Assembly (NCBI GenBank): GCA_016617855.1 | Contig: JAECUM010012886.1 | Span: forward strand, 1-64,000 | DNA length: 64,000 nucleotides | From: Megalonaias nervosa | Lineage: Eukaryota > Mollusca > Bivalvia > Unionida > Unionidae | Reading direction: 5' to 3' | Shown here: piece by piece, positions 13,501 to 22,741 of the stretch | Layout: every line of letters begins with the position of its first letter | Position numbering within the stretch: position 1 is the first letter of the stretch | The notes under the pieces: model-generated | The model's database searches: none | Told to the model about the DNA's origin: nothing | What the model saw: only the letters and a program-made list of their open reading frames with translations | Position numbers and translations under genes: made by a program

Positions 13501-14601
13501 CCTCACCATTGCCAAGGAAAACTGATGTTTCCCTTGTGCTGCACTTGTGCTGAAATGTGCAACCAAAACCAACCTTGTCAGCACACCCAGGAAGAATGCA
13601 CCTTGACAGGGACGTGGATAAGCGTGGAATTGTTTAAAGCTCTGAATCTGGGATACCAACTGTCAGAAGTGTAAAAAATTTACCACTTTCCCAAGACAGA
13701 AAAATACCAAAAGGGTGACGAGACTCAGAAAGGCATTTTCGCAGACTACATGGATGCCTTTATGAAACTGAAGCAAGAAGCCAGCAGCTATCCTTCCTGG
13801 TGCCACACTCCTGAAGACCAAAAGAAATTCAGAGAGAAATACTTTAACCAGGAGGGCATCACTTTAGACCATGTGGAGAAAAACAAAGGAAGGCAATCCT
13901 TTGCCAAAGTGATGTTAAAATGCTTGTGGGGCAAAATGGCACAATGACCATTTTTACCCAAGGAGTATTTGACAGAACCTTCCCGCTACTTTCAGATGAT
14001 TCATGACAAAACTAAAGCCATGTAACACGTGGACGTCACTCATGAGGACTTGATCTTAGTCAATTATGAAGAAGAACTGGACTTTGTAGAAGCCAACGAA
14101 TTTGGAAATGCCATCATTGTGGCATATGTGACATCTCATGCTCACTTAAAACTGTACGAAGCTTTAGATCTGTTAGGAGATCGTGTGCTGTATTTGGACA
14201 CTGACAGTTGCATCTACATTGATCGCCTGGGTCAACATCCCCTTGTCATCGAAGGAGACCATTTAGGAGCCTGTACGGATGAATACCGGGACCAACAAGG
14301 AGAAGTCCACACAGAATGTAAAGTGAAAGGATTGACTCTCAATTCTCATACCAGTGAAGTGGTGAACTTTGGGGTATTGAAAAAAGCCTTGCAGTCTGGA
14401 AAGGATCGAGATTTTATAGTGACCACCTACCAACCTCACAAGATTGTACGTTTAGCCACACACCAAATTGTCAGTCGACCCTTGGAAAAATTGTATCAAA
14501 TCGTGTACCAGAAGTTACTGCAGCTTCCCAACCACTTCACTTTAACGTATGGTCACGTCGATATTGGTCAGCATATAAAAAGGGAAAACATCCAAGACTG
14601 A
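10566..14601 (+). pseudogene. Protein-primed DNA polymerase B (Polinton type), decayed
   Basis: Would replicate the element's linear DNA by protein priming. The first ORF (10566) runs in the same frame into a second (10818) across one TGA, so either ATG could be the start. Next come a shift near 11030, a Cys/His-rich segment (11650-11930), the Exo I box FFDFE (about 12024-12038), an Exo II box with GYN where the family has Asp, the conserved EFNGCLFHGCP segment (13007-13039), motif A DVCSLYP (13339-13359), a degenerate motif B (KVMLKCLWGK, lacking the usual Asn-Ser) and motif C YLDTDS (14191-14208). Fifteen in-frame stops: TGA at 10812, 11734, 12001, 12139, 12457, 12601, 12619, 12942, 13945; TAG at 12208, 12829; TAA at 12838, 13004, 13672, 14023. 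Between 12.83 and 13.07 kb the frame steps 1-3-2-1. It cannot make an active enzyme. Confidence 0.92.
14574..14583 (+). promoter_or_regulatory. TATA-like box before ATPase
   Basis: TATAAAAAGG overlaps the last codons of the polymerase and lies 92 bp before the ATPase ATG. It closely matches similar boxes at 15408, 16335 and 17117. Promoter role is inferred. Confidence 0.4.
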
Positions 14602-14665
14602 TAGTTCAATGTGACTACCATCTTGTCTTGTCTGTCTTCATGTCAAAAGTGACATTCCCTGCACC

Positions 14666-15387
14666 ATGGCTACCTCTGCTGTCTCTGCTCCCTCTTCCTC
14701 CACTTTCAAAGTCATCAACGAAAACTTGATTGTGCCAGTTTGGAGGCCATGTATCTTCGCCATCCCTTTAACATGTTAATTGCCAGACCCAGCAGTTCAG
14801 GCAAAACCGAATTTGTCAAACGTTTGATCGAACATAAACATCATTTGATCAATCGTCCACCTCAATGTGTCATGTGGTGTTACAAGAGTGGCAATTGGCA
14901 TACAGCCTCCTGCAAGAAAGTCAAGGCGATTCCATCACATTTGTGTAAGGCATTCCTCACGAAGATGACAGGATCGTGTCTGACCCCAGTCAGACACATC
15001 TGGTCATCTTCGACGACATGTTAGGAAAGACGAAGAAGAAATTAAACTGGTTTACGTGCGAAGGGCATCATTGTAATGCCAGTGTCATTAACATCACCCA
15101 GAATTTGTTTCAACAAAGTAAAGCCCATCGCACCATCAGTCTCAATGCTCATTACGTGGTCCTGTTTTAAAAGTCCTAGAGATAAATCTCAAGTGCAAGT
15201 CTTAGCCAAACAGTTAGGAATGCCTTGGCTGACACATGCATACGTTGATGCCACTCAAACCCTACACGCCTATTTACTCGTGGATTTAAAACCAACCATC
15301 CCCGATTATTTGCGAATTTGTACCCATCTGTTTCACCACTGGTGCCAAGACAGAGGGCCTGTCATGTACACATCCCTGTTGACTTAA
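14666..15387 (+). pseudogene. DNA-packaging ATPase (FtsK/HerA type), frameshifted
   Basis: Would drive genome packaging into capsids. The chosen start, ATG 14666, has a Ser/Ala-rich leader and is followed within 25 codons by conserved sequence. Walker A reads ARPSSSGKTEF (about 14785-14817): the first Gly of the P-loop is Arg. A VMWCY segment follows, then Walker B HLVIFDDML (about 14994-15020) in another frame, then SVINITQNLFQQ and ISLNAHYVVLF. Reading needs at least three frame changes (near 14738, 14970 and 15168). About 240 codons overall, the usual size of this family. Its position directly after PolB supports the call. Confidence 0.88.
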
Positions 15388-15407
15388 CAACAACAACAAA
15401 AAAGGAC

Positions 15408-15415
15408 TATAAAAA
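15408..15415 (+). promoter_or_regulatory. TATA box before first small basic protein
   Basis: TATAAAAA, 45 bp before the ATG at 15453, in the only gap between the ATPase stop and this ORF. Confidence 0.5.
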
Positions 15416-15452
15416 CCTCAGACTCTTTTGGTCTGTCTCACACAGCGACAAC

Positions 15453-16252
15453 ATGACATCCCTTCAGTCTCACCTTCCCGTCAAACTGATTCATGCCTTG
15501 TACGGCATCAGTCGTGAAAAAATCCAAAAATACATGCTCATGTCTTAGAAGCCAGTCTCAAAGAAGTCTTACAATGGTTTACTGTGACAGCACGTCAATT
15601 ACTGCAAGGCATCATTCACATTCCACATCAAACCAAACGCTTTTTTGACAGAAACAAAGTAGCCTTGACGCAACTGGCAGATCCTCGCACTGACATTCAA
15701 ACCAAAAAGCAAATCATTTTGAAACCTGGAAGTAGCGGTTCTCTAAGAGGTGTCATCATTTGCTCCCTCTTAACATGGGATCCCAATGCTCCCAAAGTCC
15801 TCTTCAAGAAAAACGCCACTCCCTGGCCCCAACGGACCCAGAAGAAAAACAGCAGTGGCGTCAAGACCAGGTCACAGCCTCAGAAAAAGAAAAGCCCCCA
15901 GAAAGCAGCTTCTAAGAGCAAGAGAGGCACTATGGCCAGGACACAACCATACATTCCCAAACCACAACCTTCAGCGATGGTGACTGCGTCTCCAGTAGCC
16001 TCAAGTTCTTCTACTTCTCCATTGCTGGTGATGCCAGCCAAACCCGATCTGACACGCATCTTTCCTCATTTGATGAAACAACGGAAATCTGTGTCTCCAA
16101 GAACTTCTCCTGCAGAGGTGACACCCTCCTCCTTTTTAGCTGCAGTGGCAGCTGCTCACAAAGTACCTGACCCCAAAATCAAAGTCCAAGAGAGATCAGG
16201 CATGTTACAGAGTTTACTGGAATTTATCCAAGCAAGAACTGTCCAGATTTAG
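15453..16252 (+). pseudogene. Small basic protein A, plus Ser/Pro/Lys-rich extension
   Basis: The start ATG 15453 opens a 32-codon segment; a shift near 15540 leads to a long open frame ending at 16252. The first about 110 codons have the layout of a small conserved protein of unknown function common in Polintons and adintoviruses: an alpha-helical N-terminus, then a basic stretch with LTQLADPRTDIQTKKQIIL, then a hydrophobic end where relatives have a Gly-rich tail. The same layout recurs at 16396, 16703 and 16813. The rest (about 15780-16252) is low complexity, rich in Ser, Pro, Ala and Lys, and may be a separate virion-type basic protein or a readthrough fusion. Role unknown; DNA-binding core function would be a guess from charge. 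Confidence 0.65.
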
Positions 16253-16334
16253 TCCGTTGCAAACCCCTACACAATGCGTGATGCCCGTCATCAAGTTGAT
16301 ACAACATAAAGACATTCAATGGCGATCATTCCAG

Positions 16335-16344
16335 TATAAAAAAG
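16335..16344 (+). promoter_or_regulatory. TATA-like box before small basic protein C
   Basis: TATAAAAAAG, 61 bp before the ATG at 16396. Same motif class as at 14574 and 15408. Confidence 0.4.
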
Positions 16345-16395
16345 ACCTGGGCAAACAATGGGGATCAGTGTTTTTGTGCTCCTGAACGCCAAAAG

Positions 16396-16641
16396 ATGAC
16401 CCCTCAAAGAAGTGCACACCACCGTCATTGTCGTTCTCCTGTCCAAAAAGGAAAAGGAAAAAGAAAAGGACAGTCTCGTCATCCTAAAAAACGCTTAGCC
16501 AAGCATCGTCGTCTACCCCTGAAAAGATCCAGTTGTCCAAAGAAAAAGAGGAGCAACCAAAGGGGAGGAATTTTTATGCCTAATTTGTTACCACAGATTC
16601 TCAAAAGTTTTCCTGGTGCATTACCACCAGCCCAAAAATAA
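16396..16641 (+). CDS. Small basic protein C (81 aa), intact ORF in the tandem series
   Basis: Very basic (over a third Lys plus Arg). It contains KKRLAKHRRLPLKRSSCPKK followed by a Gly-Gly and a hydrophobic end (MPNLLPQILKSF). This matches, segment for segment, the copies at 15453 and 16813: AKH, a basic run, CPKKK or CQKKK, then a Gly-containing tail. DNA around its start is repeated 306 bp downstream. The only uninterrupted member, but it sits in a dead element, so expression is doubtful. Possibly a virion DNA-condensing protein by charge. Confidence 0.55.
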   Translation: MTPQRSAHHRHCRSPVQKGKGKRKGQSRHPKKRLAKHRRLPLKRSSCPKKKRSNQRGGIFMPNLLPQILKSFPGALPPAQK

Positions 16642-16654
16642 GATAAAAGGACGC

Positions 16655-16876
16655 ATGTCAAGAGATAGACTTCAGTGTAGTTTTGCTCCTGAACCAAAAA
16701 AGATGTCCCCTAACAGAAGTGCACTCCACTCTCTTGCAAAAAAAGGAAAGAAAAGGAAAGGACTGCCTCCTCATTTAGCCAAACATTGGGACATGTTATC
16801 TGTCCTGTCTAAAGCCCCTCCACCCATGCGAAAACAAGTCATTCAAACTGCCCCAAAGACATCATCGATACCGTGA
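16655..16876 (+). CDS. Small basic protein D1 (duplicate of C, shortened tail)
   Basis: Two ATGs are possible (16655 and 16703). From 16684 the DNA repeats 16378 with substitutions (TGCTCCTGAAC, AAAAGATG, CCCCT, AGAAGTGCA), a tandem duplication with about 306-bp offset. The protein has LAKHWDMLSVL where C has LAKHRRLPL, then lacks the Gly-rich end and stops at 16876. Probably a degraded duplicate. Confidence 0.5.
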   Translation: MSRDRLQCSFAPEPKKMSPNRSALHSLAKKGKKRKGLPPHLAKHWDMLSVLSKAPPPMRKQVIQTAPKTSSIP

Positions 16877-17121
16877 GCGAATGTTGTCTGAATGTCTTGA
16901 AAGGATCGATACCTTTGTCTAAACACCAGAAAGAATGCATAGCCAAACATCGACACGTTCTTCTCCAAATGGTCAAAAAGAAAATACCCATCTGTCAAAA
17001 GAAAAAGATGTTGGTGTAACGTGGAGAATTTTTACCCCTGATAGGACCACTTGTCAAAGAAATAGTGGGAGCCATGCTGGGAGGACTCCTGGGAGGTGTT
17101 TTACTGATGGGTACACAATAA
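16813..17121 (+). pseudogene. Small basic protein D2, best-preserved family member with one stop
   Basis: Frame 1 is open from 16813 to 17121 except for a TAA at 17017. It has CCLNVLKGSIPLSKHQKE, AKHRHVLLQMVKKKIPICQK and a Gly-rich hydrophobic C-terminus (GAMLGGLLGGVLL). This is the classic layout of the small conserved Polinton protein, about 100 aa. It shows that A, C and D1 are diverged relatives. Overlaps the end of D1 in another frame. Confidence 0.65.
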
Positions 17122-17146
17122 AAAGGGTCAAGAAGATAAAAGGGGC
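17117..17146 (+). promoter_or_regulatory. Paired TATA-like boxes before proline-rich gene
   Basis: AATAAAAAGGG (17117) and GATAAAAGGGG (17135) lie 71 and 53 bp before the ATG at 17188. They resemble the boxes before the other viral ORFs. Confidence 0.35.
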
Positions 17147-17187
17147 CTCTGGAGTCAAAAAATCTCAGGCGTGACCATTGCAATCTG

Positions 17188-17870
17188 ATGGAAGTACGAA
17201 AACTGGCTTCAGTGCCTTACAAACGATGGATGGAATTCCATTGTTGGCAAGAACAATGGACCCCGCATTTACCTCTCAATCCTCATTTGACCGAAATGTC
17301 CCAGTCACAACATGAATTGCAATCATTGATGGATTGCAGTGATTTGTCAGAAATGGAAAAATGGCAACGGTATGGTCAGCTGTTGCAACTTCAACTCCTT
17401 CACCAGAAAGCTTTAGATGAAACAGCTCTGCCAACTCTGAAAGATTTTAAGGCCCTGATGAAAAGTCCACCACCACCACCACCACCACCACCACCACCAC
17501 CAGTGGTCAAGACAGATGCAGCCCCACGGATGCATGACGAAGAAGAGGCACAAAAAGTCTTTCAAAGACTGTCAGCAGCTCCCATCCCTAGTAAGATTGC
17601 AGCGTCCTTGTTGACCCCTTACCCTACACCCCAACGAGAAGAACTTAAAGCATGGGCTAAAAAGATGATGTCCACTCCTCCTTCAACAGAAGTCAAAAGA
17701 AAGAAAGGAAACCAGAAGTGAAAAATGAAAAGAAGACAAAAGCCATCCCATTATTACCACCACCACCACTGCCACCACCACCCTCGACTTCTCCCGTGGC
17801 ACACCGGACACGCAAAGCCGTTTCCAAACCACCACCTCGCCCCATTCAGAGTAGCATCCATGAGGAGTGA
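17188..17870 (+). pseudogene. Proline-rich protein of Polinton unknown family
   Basis: The first frame gives 177 codons. A helical N-terminal part starts MEVRKLASVP and has WQRYGQLLQLQL near residue 65, matching the layout of a conserved Polinton ORF of unknown function found between ATPase and integrase. A run of 12 prolines, encoded by a near-pure CCA repeat (17467-17502), follows. A one-base shift at about 17718 moves the frame; the tail contains two more Pro runs and ends at 17870. The Pro run looks like microsatellite expansion inside a gene. Role unknown. Confidence 0.6.
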
Positions 17871-17895
17871 GTGACCTATTAAAAAACAATTCCTG

Positions 17896-18650
17896 ATGGA
17901 GAATGTGTTAGCCAGTATTTACTACAACCATCCCATCCTGCAGGTTACTACGGAGTTCAGAAATTGTATCGTTCTGCCAAAACCCAACTCAAAAGTGTCC
18001 ATTTACCTCAAGTGCAATGATGGTTACAAGAACAAGCCACGTACACCTTACACAAACCCATTCAATGAAAATTTTCCAGAAGTCGCACACAAGTGGAGGG
18101 CATTGATCATCAATGGCAAGCTGATTTAGCTGATGTCTCTCATTTGGCCACCTACAATGGTGGCTACAATTATTTGTTTTGTGTCATCAACGTCTTTTCC
18201 AAATTTGCCTGGGTCATGCCATTGACTTCCAAATCAAGCACTGAGTTAGTGCGAGCCCTCAAACTGGTGTTGAAACAAAGCGGTTGTCACCCTCTTCGAT
18301 GGCAAACTGACAAAGGCACCAAATTTCTGAACCAAGCTTTCCAAAAAGAATTAAAGAAACAAGACATTCATTTTTTCACCACTGAGAATCCCAAAACCAA
18401 AGCCAGCATCGTGGAACGTTTTCAATGCACCTTGAAAGAACACATGTGGAAATATTTTAAGCATCAACACACTCTCAAGTACATGACGTCTTACTGCACC
18501 TGGACCAAGCGTACAACCAATCTTACCATCGGCACATCGGATGTGCCCCCCAAGAAGTGTCTCCTGACAACGAAGTGACAGTCTTCAAGCACCTGTTTTG
18601 TACGTCCCCGACTGGATGCTTGCGTGCTATGGAAACCTGACACAGCAGGA
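17896..18650 (+). pseudogene. Retrovirus-like DDE integrase of Polinton, decayed
   Basis: Catalyses element insertion; the catalytic residues are all present. D1 is in WQADL (18123-18125), D2 in QTDKGT (18309-18311) and E in IVERF (18414-18416), with 34 residues between D2 and E. The start ATG 17896 leads to an N-terminal HPAGYYGVQKLYR segment in another frame, then TGA at 18018 and 18066. The core (18093-18490) is one clean frame. A shift near 18490 leads to the C-terminal AYNQSYHR segment. A TATTAAAAAAC motif sits 19 bp before the ATG. Beyond about 18590 the frame passes into capsid-like sequence. Confidence 0.92.
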
Positions 18651-18925
18651 AAATTCAATGACACCGATGTGATTACAGATAAAGAACCAAACCGCAATGT
18701 GGGATTCAATGCCCGATGAAACAAAATGAAGGATGGGAAGAGTTTAGAACTGACGGATCACTTCAATTTGGACATGTGGTTGCAACAGAAGTATTTGCTG
18801 AATGGAGTTAATGTCCGCCTCAGACTGAATCACCGCAGTCCCGCTTTCCATTTGATGGCTGCTGTTGACTTCATCGGAGATCCAATGCACCAAAGCTCTC
18901 TTAGGAGTAAGAAGTATGTGTGTAG
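18625..18925 (+). pseudogene. Capsid protein fragment (Polinton type)
   Basis: A middle part of a Polinton capsid protein, of the sort annotated in invertebrates as uncharacterized protein F54H12.2-like. Landmarks: GFNAR, then a TGA at 18717, LDMWLQQKYLLNGVNVRLRL and FHLMA; after a shift near 18880, KALLGVRSM. The N-terminal half, expected before this, is absent: the fragment follows the integrase C-terminus directly. Similarity stops near 18925. I cannot tell major from minor capsid protein with this fragment. Confidence 0.7.
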
Positions 18926-19423
18926 AGTGAATGACAAAGCAGAACCAAGAAATTACCATGGTGTGCAAGATGATGATGATGATAAAAGAATACAAATGAA
19001 ATCTATAGAATGAAATAGTCTAATTTCAAACTATATGTACTCTGTATTGTCAAAATCGGCACTTGCATACAGTACGATAAATTACACAATTTGCAGAAAG
19101 ACTTATCTTGGTTTTGGAAAAAATACAAGAAAATAATTCATTCAGTGCTCTGGTATGATGTCATCAAATATGTAAAAAAGAATGCTGTAAAGGGGTGGGG
19201 GTATTTGTAAATCTATTGTAGTGCCTTATTTGATGTATGCATGCATGGATTCAAGAAAGTAAAAGACTTATCATTATCACAGGCACTTGCCTGTAAATAT
19301 ATTAATTCCTGCAATAAATATTTTCTTTGTAGTATTATATGCTTTGAAACAGTCACTGTAGAGTCAGACTACAACAAAGTTGCTAAGCTCAACAGCAACT
19401 AATTCAAAGTATATAATGCTGGA
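18926..19423. other. No recognisable gene
   Basis: AT-rich flank right of the viral element. A short GAT repeat (18968-18982) sits at the probable junction. Confidence 0.5.
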
Positions 19424-19744
19424 GACCGCTCTGGTGGCCTAGTGGTTAGAGCATCTGCCTCAGATGCGGGAGGTCATGGGTTCAAACCCTGGCCAAGTCA
19501 TACCAAAGACTTATCAAAATGGTATTAACAGCTGCTTTGCTAGGCACTCTGCATTAAGAGGTTAGTATTAGGACTGGTCGGCCTGGTGTCAGGATAATAT
19601 GACTGGGTGAGACATCATGCTACATGTCTGTGGCATGATGCCCCAGTGCTAAACATCACTATAAACTGCCACACTGCAGACATCATAGCAATACAACTGA
19701 AATTTTTTTTAAAACTACACTAAAGATCCAAAACACACACACAT
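19424..19744 (+). mobile_element. tRNA-Pro-like SINE with CA tail
   Basis: Starts GACCGCTCTGGTGGCC. A-box is in GGCCTAGTGGTTAGAGC and B-box is GGTTCAAACCC. The body contains TAGGACTGGTCGGCCTGGTG and GCATGATGCCCCAGTG, and the 3' end runs into an ACACAC tail. Same family as at 32122, 35531, 45037, 61472, 62710 and 63963. Confidence 0.9.
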
Positions 19745-20082
19745 ATTATGCTGCAAAAGTCATACTGTATTGTATAAATATGAATAAATCTATGACCTGG
19801 GTGCCTGTGATCATTATCATTTTCACCTGTGGCAAGCCTTCCGTACAGAGTTTTTGAATTCTTCATTACTGATGACCATTCCATTCTATAATATTTATTT
19901 TTGGTCATTTGAGTCTACATTTTGTCTTCCCAGTACACTACTTAGGAAATAAATACAACAATGTTCTTCATCAATATTTCATCCTTTCTTCTTTATATTT
20001 CTGTCAATGATCATTGAGCATGTGCTCTCAACTGGGGCCAAAGCTAATCAATCTGATCATCTTAAGCTTCTCTGGCAACAAT

Positions 20083-20770
20083 GTACTCTATTCAGTAAGC
20101 ATGGGATGCACTCTATTCAATAAGCATGGGATCACTCTTTACAATAAAGCATGGGATGCACTCTATTCAGTAAGCATAGGATCACTATTCAGTAAGCATG
20201 GGATCACTATTCAGTAAGCATGGGATTACTATTCAGTAAGCATGGGATGCACTCTATTCAGTAAGCATGGGATGCACTCTATTCAATAAGCATGGGATGT
20301 ACTCTATTCAGTAAGCATGGGATCACTATTCAGTAAGCATGGGATGCAAACAATTCAGTAAGTATGGGATGCACTATATTCAGTAAGCATGGGATGCAAT
20401 CTATTCAATAAGCATGGAATGTACTCTATTCAGTAAGCATGGGATGCACTTTATTCAGTAAGCATGGGATCACTATTCAGTAAGCATAGGATGCACTCTA
20501 TTCAGTAAGCATGGGACCACTCTATTCAGTAAGCATGGGATGCACTTTATTCAGTAAGCATGTGATCACTCTATTCTGTAAGCATGGGATCAGTATTCAG
20601 TAAGCATAGGATCACTCTATTCAGTAAGTATGGGATGCACTCTATTCAATAAGCATGAGATGTACTCTATTCAGTAAGCATGGGATCACTATTCAGTAAG
20701 CATGGGATCACTCTATTCAGTAAGCATGGGATGCACTCTATTCAGTAAGCATGGGATGCAAACAATTCAG
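20083..20770. repeat. 22/25-bp minisatellite, about 28 copies
   Basis: Two alternating units, ATTCAGTAAGCATGGGAT plus CACT (22 bp) or plus GCACTCT (25 bp), repeat across nearly 700 bp. The 3-bp length switch and few substitutions suggest recent unequal exchange. Confidence 0.95.
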
Positions 20771-20813
20771 CTTTAAAATCAACCATAACAGTCTTTTATC
20801 TTTATTTTATTAG

Positions 20814-20871
20814 ACCTTTTAATCCACACAAATGACACCTGGAGGAATTTTCCTGCACCCAAGATGAAAAA
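20814..20871 (+). other. Candidate exon, weak
   Basis: A pyrimidine-rich TTATTTTATTAG acceptor-like site, 58 bp with one open frame (containing DTWRNFPAPKMKK) and a GTAAGC donor-like site. I do not recognise the peptide and such patterns arise by chance. Confidence 0.15.
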
Positions 20872-21154
20872 GTAAGCATCACTGGCACACCAAAACCACC
20901 ACTATTGTTATAGCTTTATTGTCATGTTTGCAACAGCTCACTTGCACAGTAATGAGTTTTGCTTTGTTTACCCAGGAATAAATTTCTGATTTCCATATTT
21001 TTATTGTAAAGTCTAGCTGAACCTAGGAACTTCTGGTTTAAGAATGTTTCCCTCTATCAAGTTATGTACATGAATTCCCCCCCAAAATCTAACAAAGGTA
21101 AAATTCATTCAATCAGGATGTTTTTTATTTTTTGCACAATCTAGTTGTTTTGCA

Positions 21155-21408
21155 TGATGACAGATCCTAGCATGACAGATTATAGCATGATGCCAGATCA
21201 TAGTATGACAGACCCTAGCATGACATAGCAGGATGACAGATCATAGCATGATGACAGATTGTATTATGATGATAGATCATAGCTTGACATATTATAGCAT
21301 GATGACAGATTATAGCACAATTACAGGTCATAGCATGATGACAGACTGTAGCATGATGACAGATCACAGCATGAAGACAGGTCATAGCATGATGACAGAT
21401 CATAGTCG
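21155..21408. repeat. 18-bp minisatellite
   Basis: Imperfect repeats of a GCATGATGACAGATCATA unit, about 13 copies, with length variation. It begins and ends in AT-rich DNA. Confidence 0.9.
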
Positions 21409-22239
21409 CAATAAATTAATCAAAATCTGGACTATCAATAAAGATTATGATTTAACAAAATGTTCATTTAATTATAAAATAAAGTGTCTCATTGAAAATT
21501 CAGCAGGTTGTGCCAAAATTCACATATTTTATTTTCAAGCATAACCCTTATGTCTTCCTTAAATCTCTCCTATCTTCAGAAAACTGCCCTCTCTTTTCAA
21601 CACTGTAATTTCTTTCCTGCTCAAATGGGCTTTATAGTGGTCCTTGGAGAAAAATAATAGGATTGTCCATAGAGAAATACTGAAACCTCTTGCAAAAATC
21701 AAAATTTTAGCAATTTTTATTTTTACAAAAAGTATTCTCTAATTAATCTAAGTTTTTTGCAGCAAGCAATGGACCAAAACAACATTCTCAACCAGCCAAG
21801 AAAATTCTCTAAAGATAATATTCAGAAAATCTGGATTTTTTGCAGGGGGTCACAATTAAGAAACATGGTCAGCCAGGAAACTGGTAACTGCTGTTTTTCT
21901 TTGGGGCTTAAGTTAACCCATGTACAGAGTGCACACAGCTGTGAACAGCCTTGACCAATATGTGCTATTACATAATTCATTGGGTGGGGCAGTTATTGAC
22001 ACACAAACAATTTTGTTGTGAAAATTTTCATCCCAAGAATTAAAGACTTTGTTCATGAAGTGGAAGCAATGAGAACAAAGATGGCAGAACATGCCAAGTG
22101 TGATGTGCCATTTTTTTGTCCCAACATTAGCTCCAAACATTTAAGAGCATCCAAAAGAGTGTTCTTGGTGTTTGACCAAGACTTCAAAAACAGGCTGCCC
22201 GAAAAACAACTGAAGTGTCTTCACATAAACACAAATTCC

Positions 22240-22435
22240 CTTGCCAATAGGAGCAAAGTTGGACATTTGGAATAGACTGATTTGGACAACTGATGTGGAG
22301 GCAAAGGGTATTAAGTGCCTTGCAATAGATATAATCCATGACAGCCAATCCAGGTTGGTCTGGACTGGATTTGAACCCACTGGCAAGTCTAAGTTAAACT
22401 ACGCCACCATCGGAAGGCAGAATGGTACTTTAACA
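22240..22435 (-). mobile_element. tRNA-derived SINE fragment, third family
   Basis: On the minus strand a tRNA-like head has GTGGCGTAGTTTAA (A-box region) and GTGGGTTCAAATCC (B-box), followed by a body ending near 22240. It differs from the Nin-DC and tRNA-Pro-like families. The 85-codon plus-strand ORF at 22018-22275 overlaps its end and is not recognised. Confidence 0.5.
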
Positions 22436-22741
22436 TAATATCCATTAAGGGGCATCAAAACATACAGTTTTGTCAGTGCAACAGTGAAACAAAACTTTAT
22501 CCATCTAGATATAATAGGTGAAAGATAATAATGTAACAAATAAATGACTAAAATAGAAACCTCACCCAAGCATGAAAAAATAACTTCACAAAGATCTGGT
22601 TATGGTATTGCTGTTTCAAGTTAAATGACTCTAAATACATACAAATACTAGTTTTAATACTGTAAATGCAATAGTCCTTTAAATGATTAATGAAAGCAGA
22701 CTGTAAAAAAAAATGAGAAATTATTATTATTATATACTTAC

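Larger units (their letters stand above)
10391..18925 (+). mobile_element. Maverick/Polinton (adintovirus-like) element, decayed and truncated
   Basis: All recognisable genes are on the plus strand, in the order PolB, packaging ATPase, small basic proteins, proline-rich protein, DDE integrase, capsid fragment. Protein-primed PolB, an FtsK/HerA-like ATPase, a retrovirus-type integrase and a capsid gene together define Polintons and adintoviruses. Missing or unrecognised: the cysteine protease, most of the capsid genes, and terminal inverted repeats. Autonomous Polintons are about 15-20 kb, so roughly half is absent. Every gene is broken by stops or single-base shifts. The right limit near 18925 is where similarity to the capsid ends; the left limit is uncertain. 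Confidence 0.9.

Noticed and set aside
10566..14601. Genetic recoding of TGA as an amino acid in the viral polymerase
   Set aside because: TGA is frequent in frame, but TAA and TAG also occur, frameshifts are present and key residues (motif B, Exo II, Walker A) are altered. Simple decay explains it.
20083..21408. CRISPR-like array
   Set aside because: Repeats are contiguous tandem units without unique spacers, in animal DNA.
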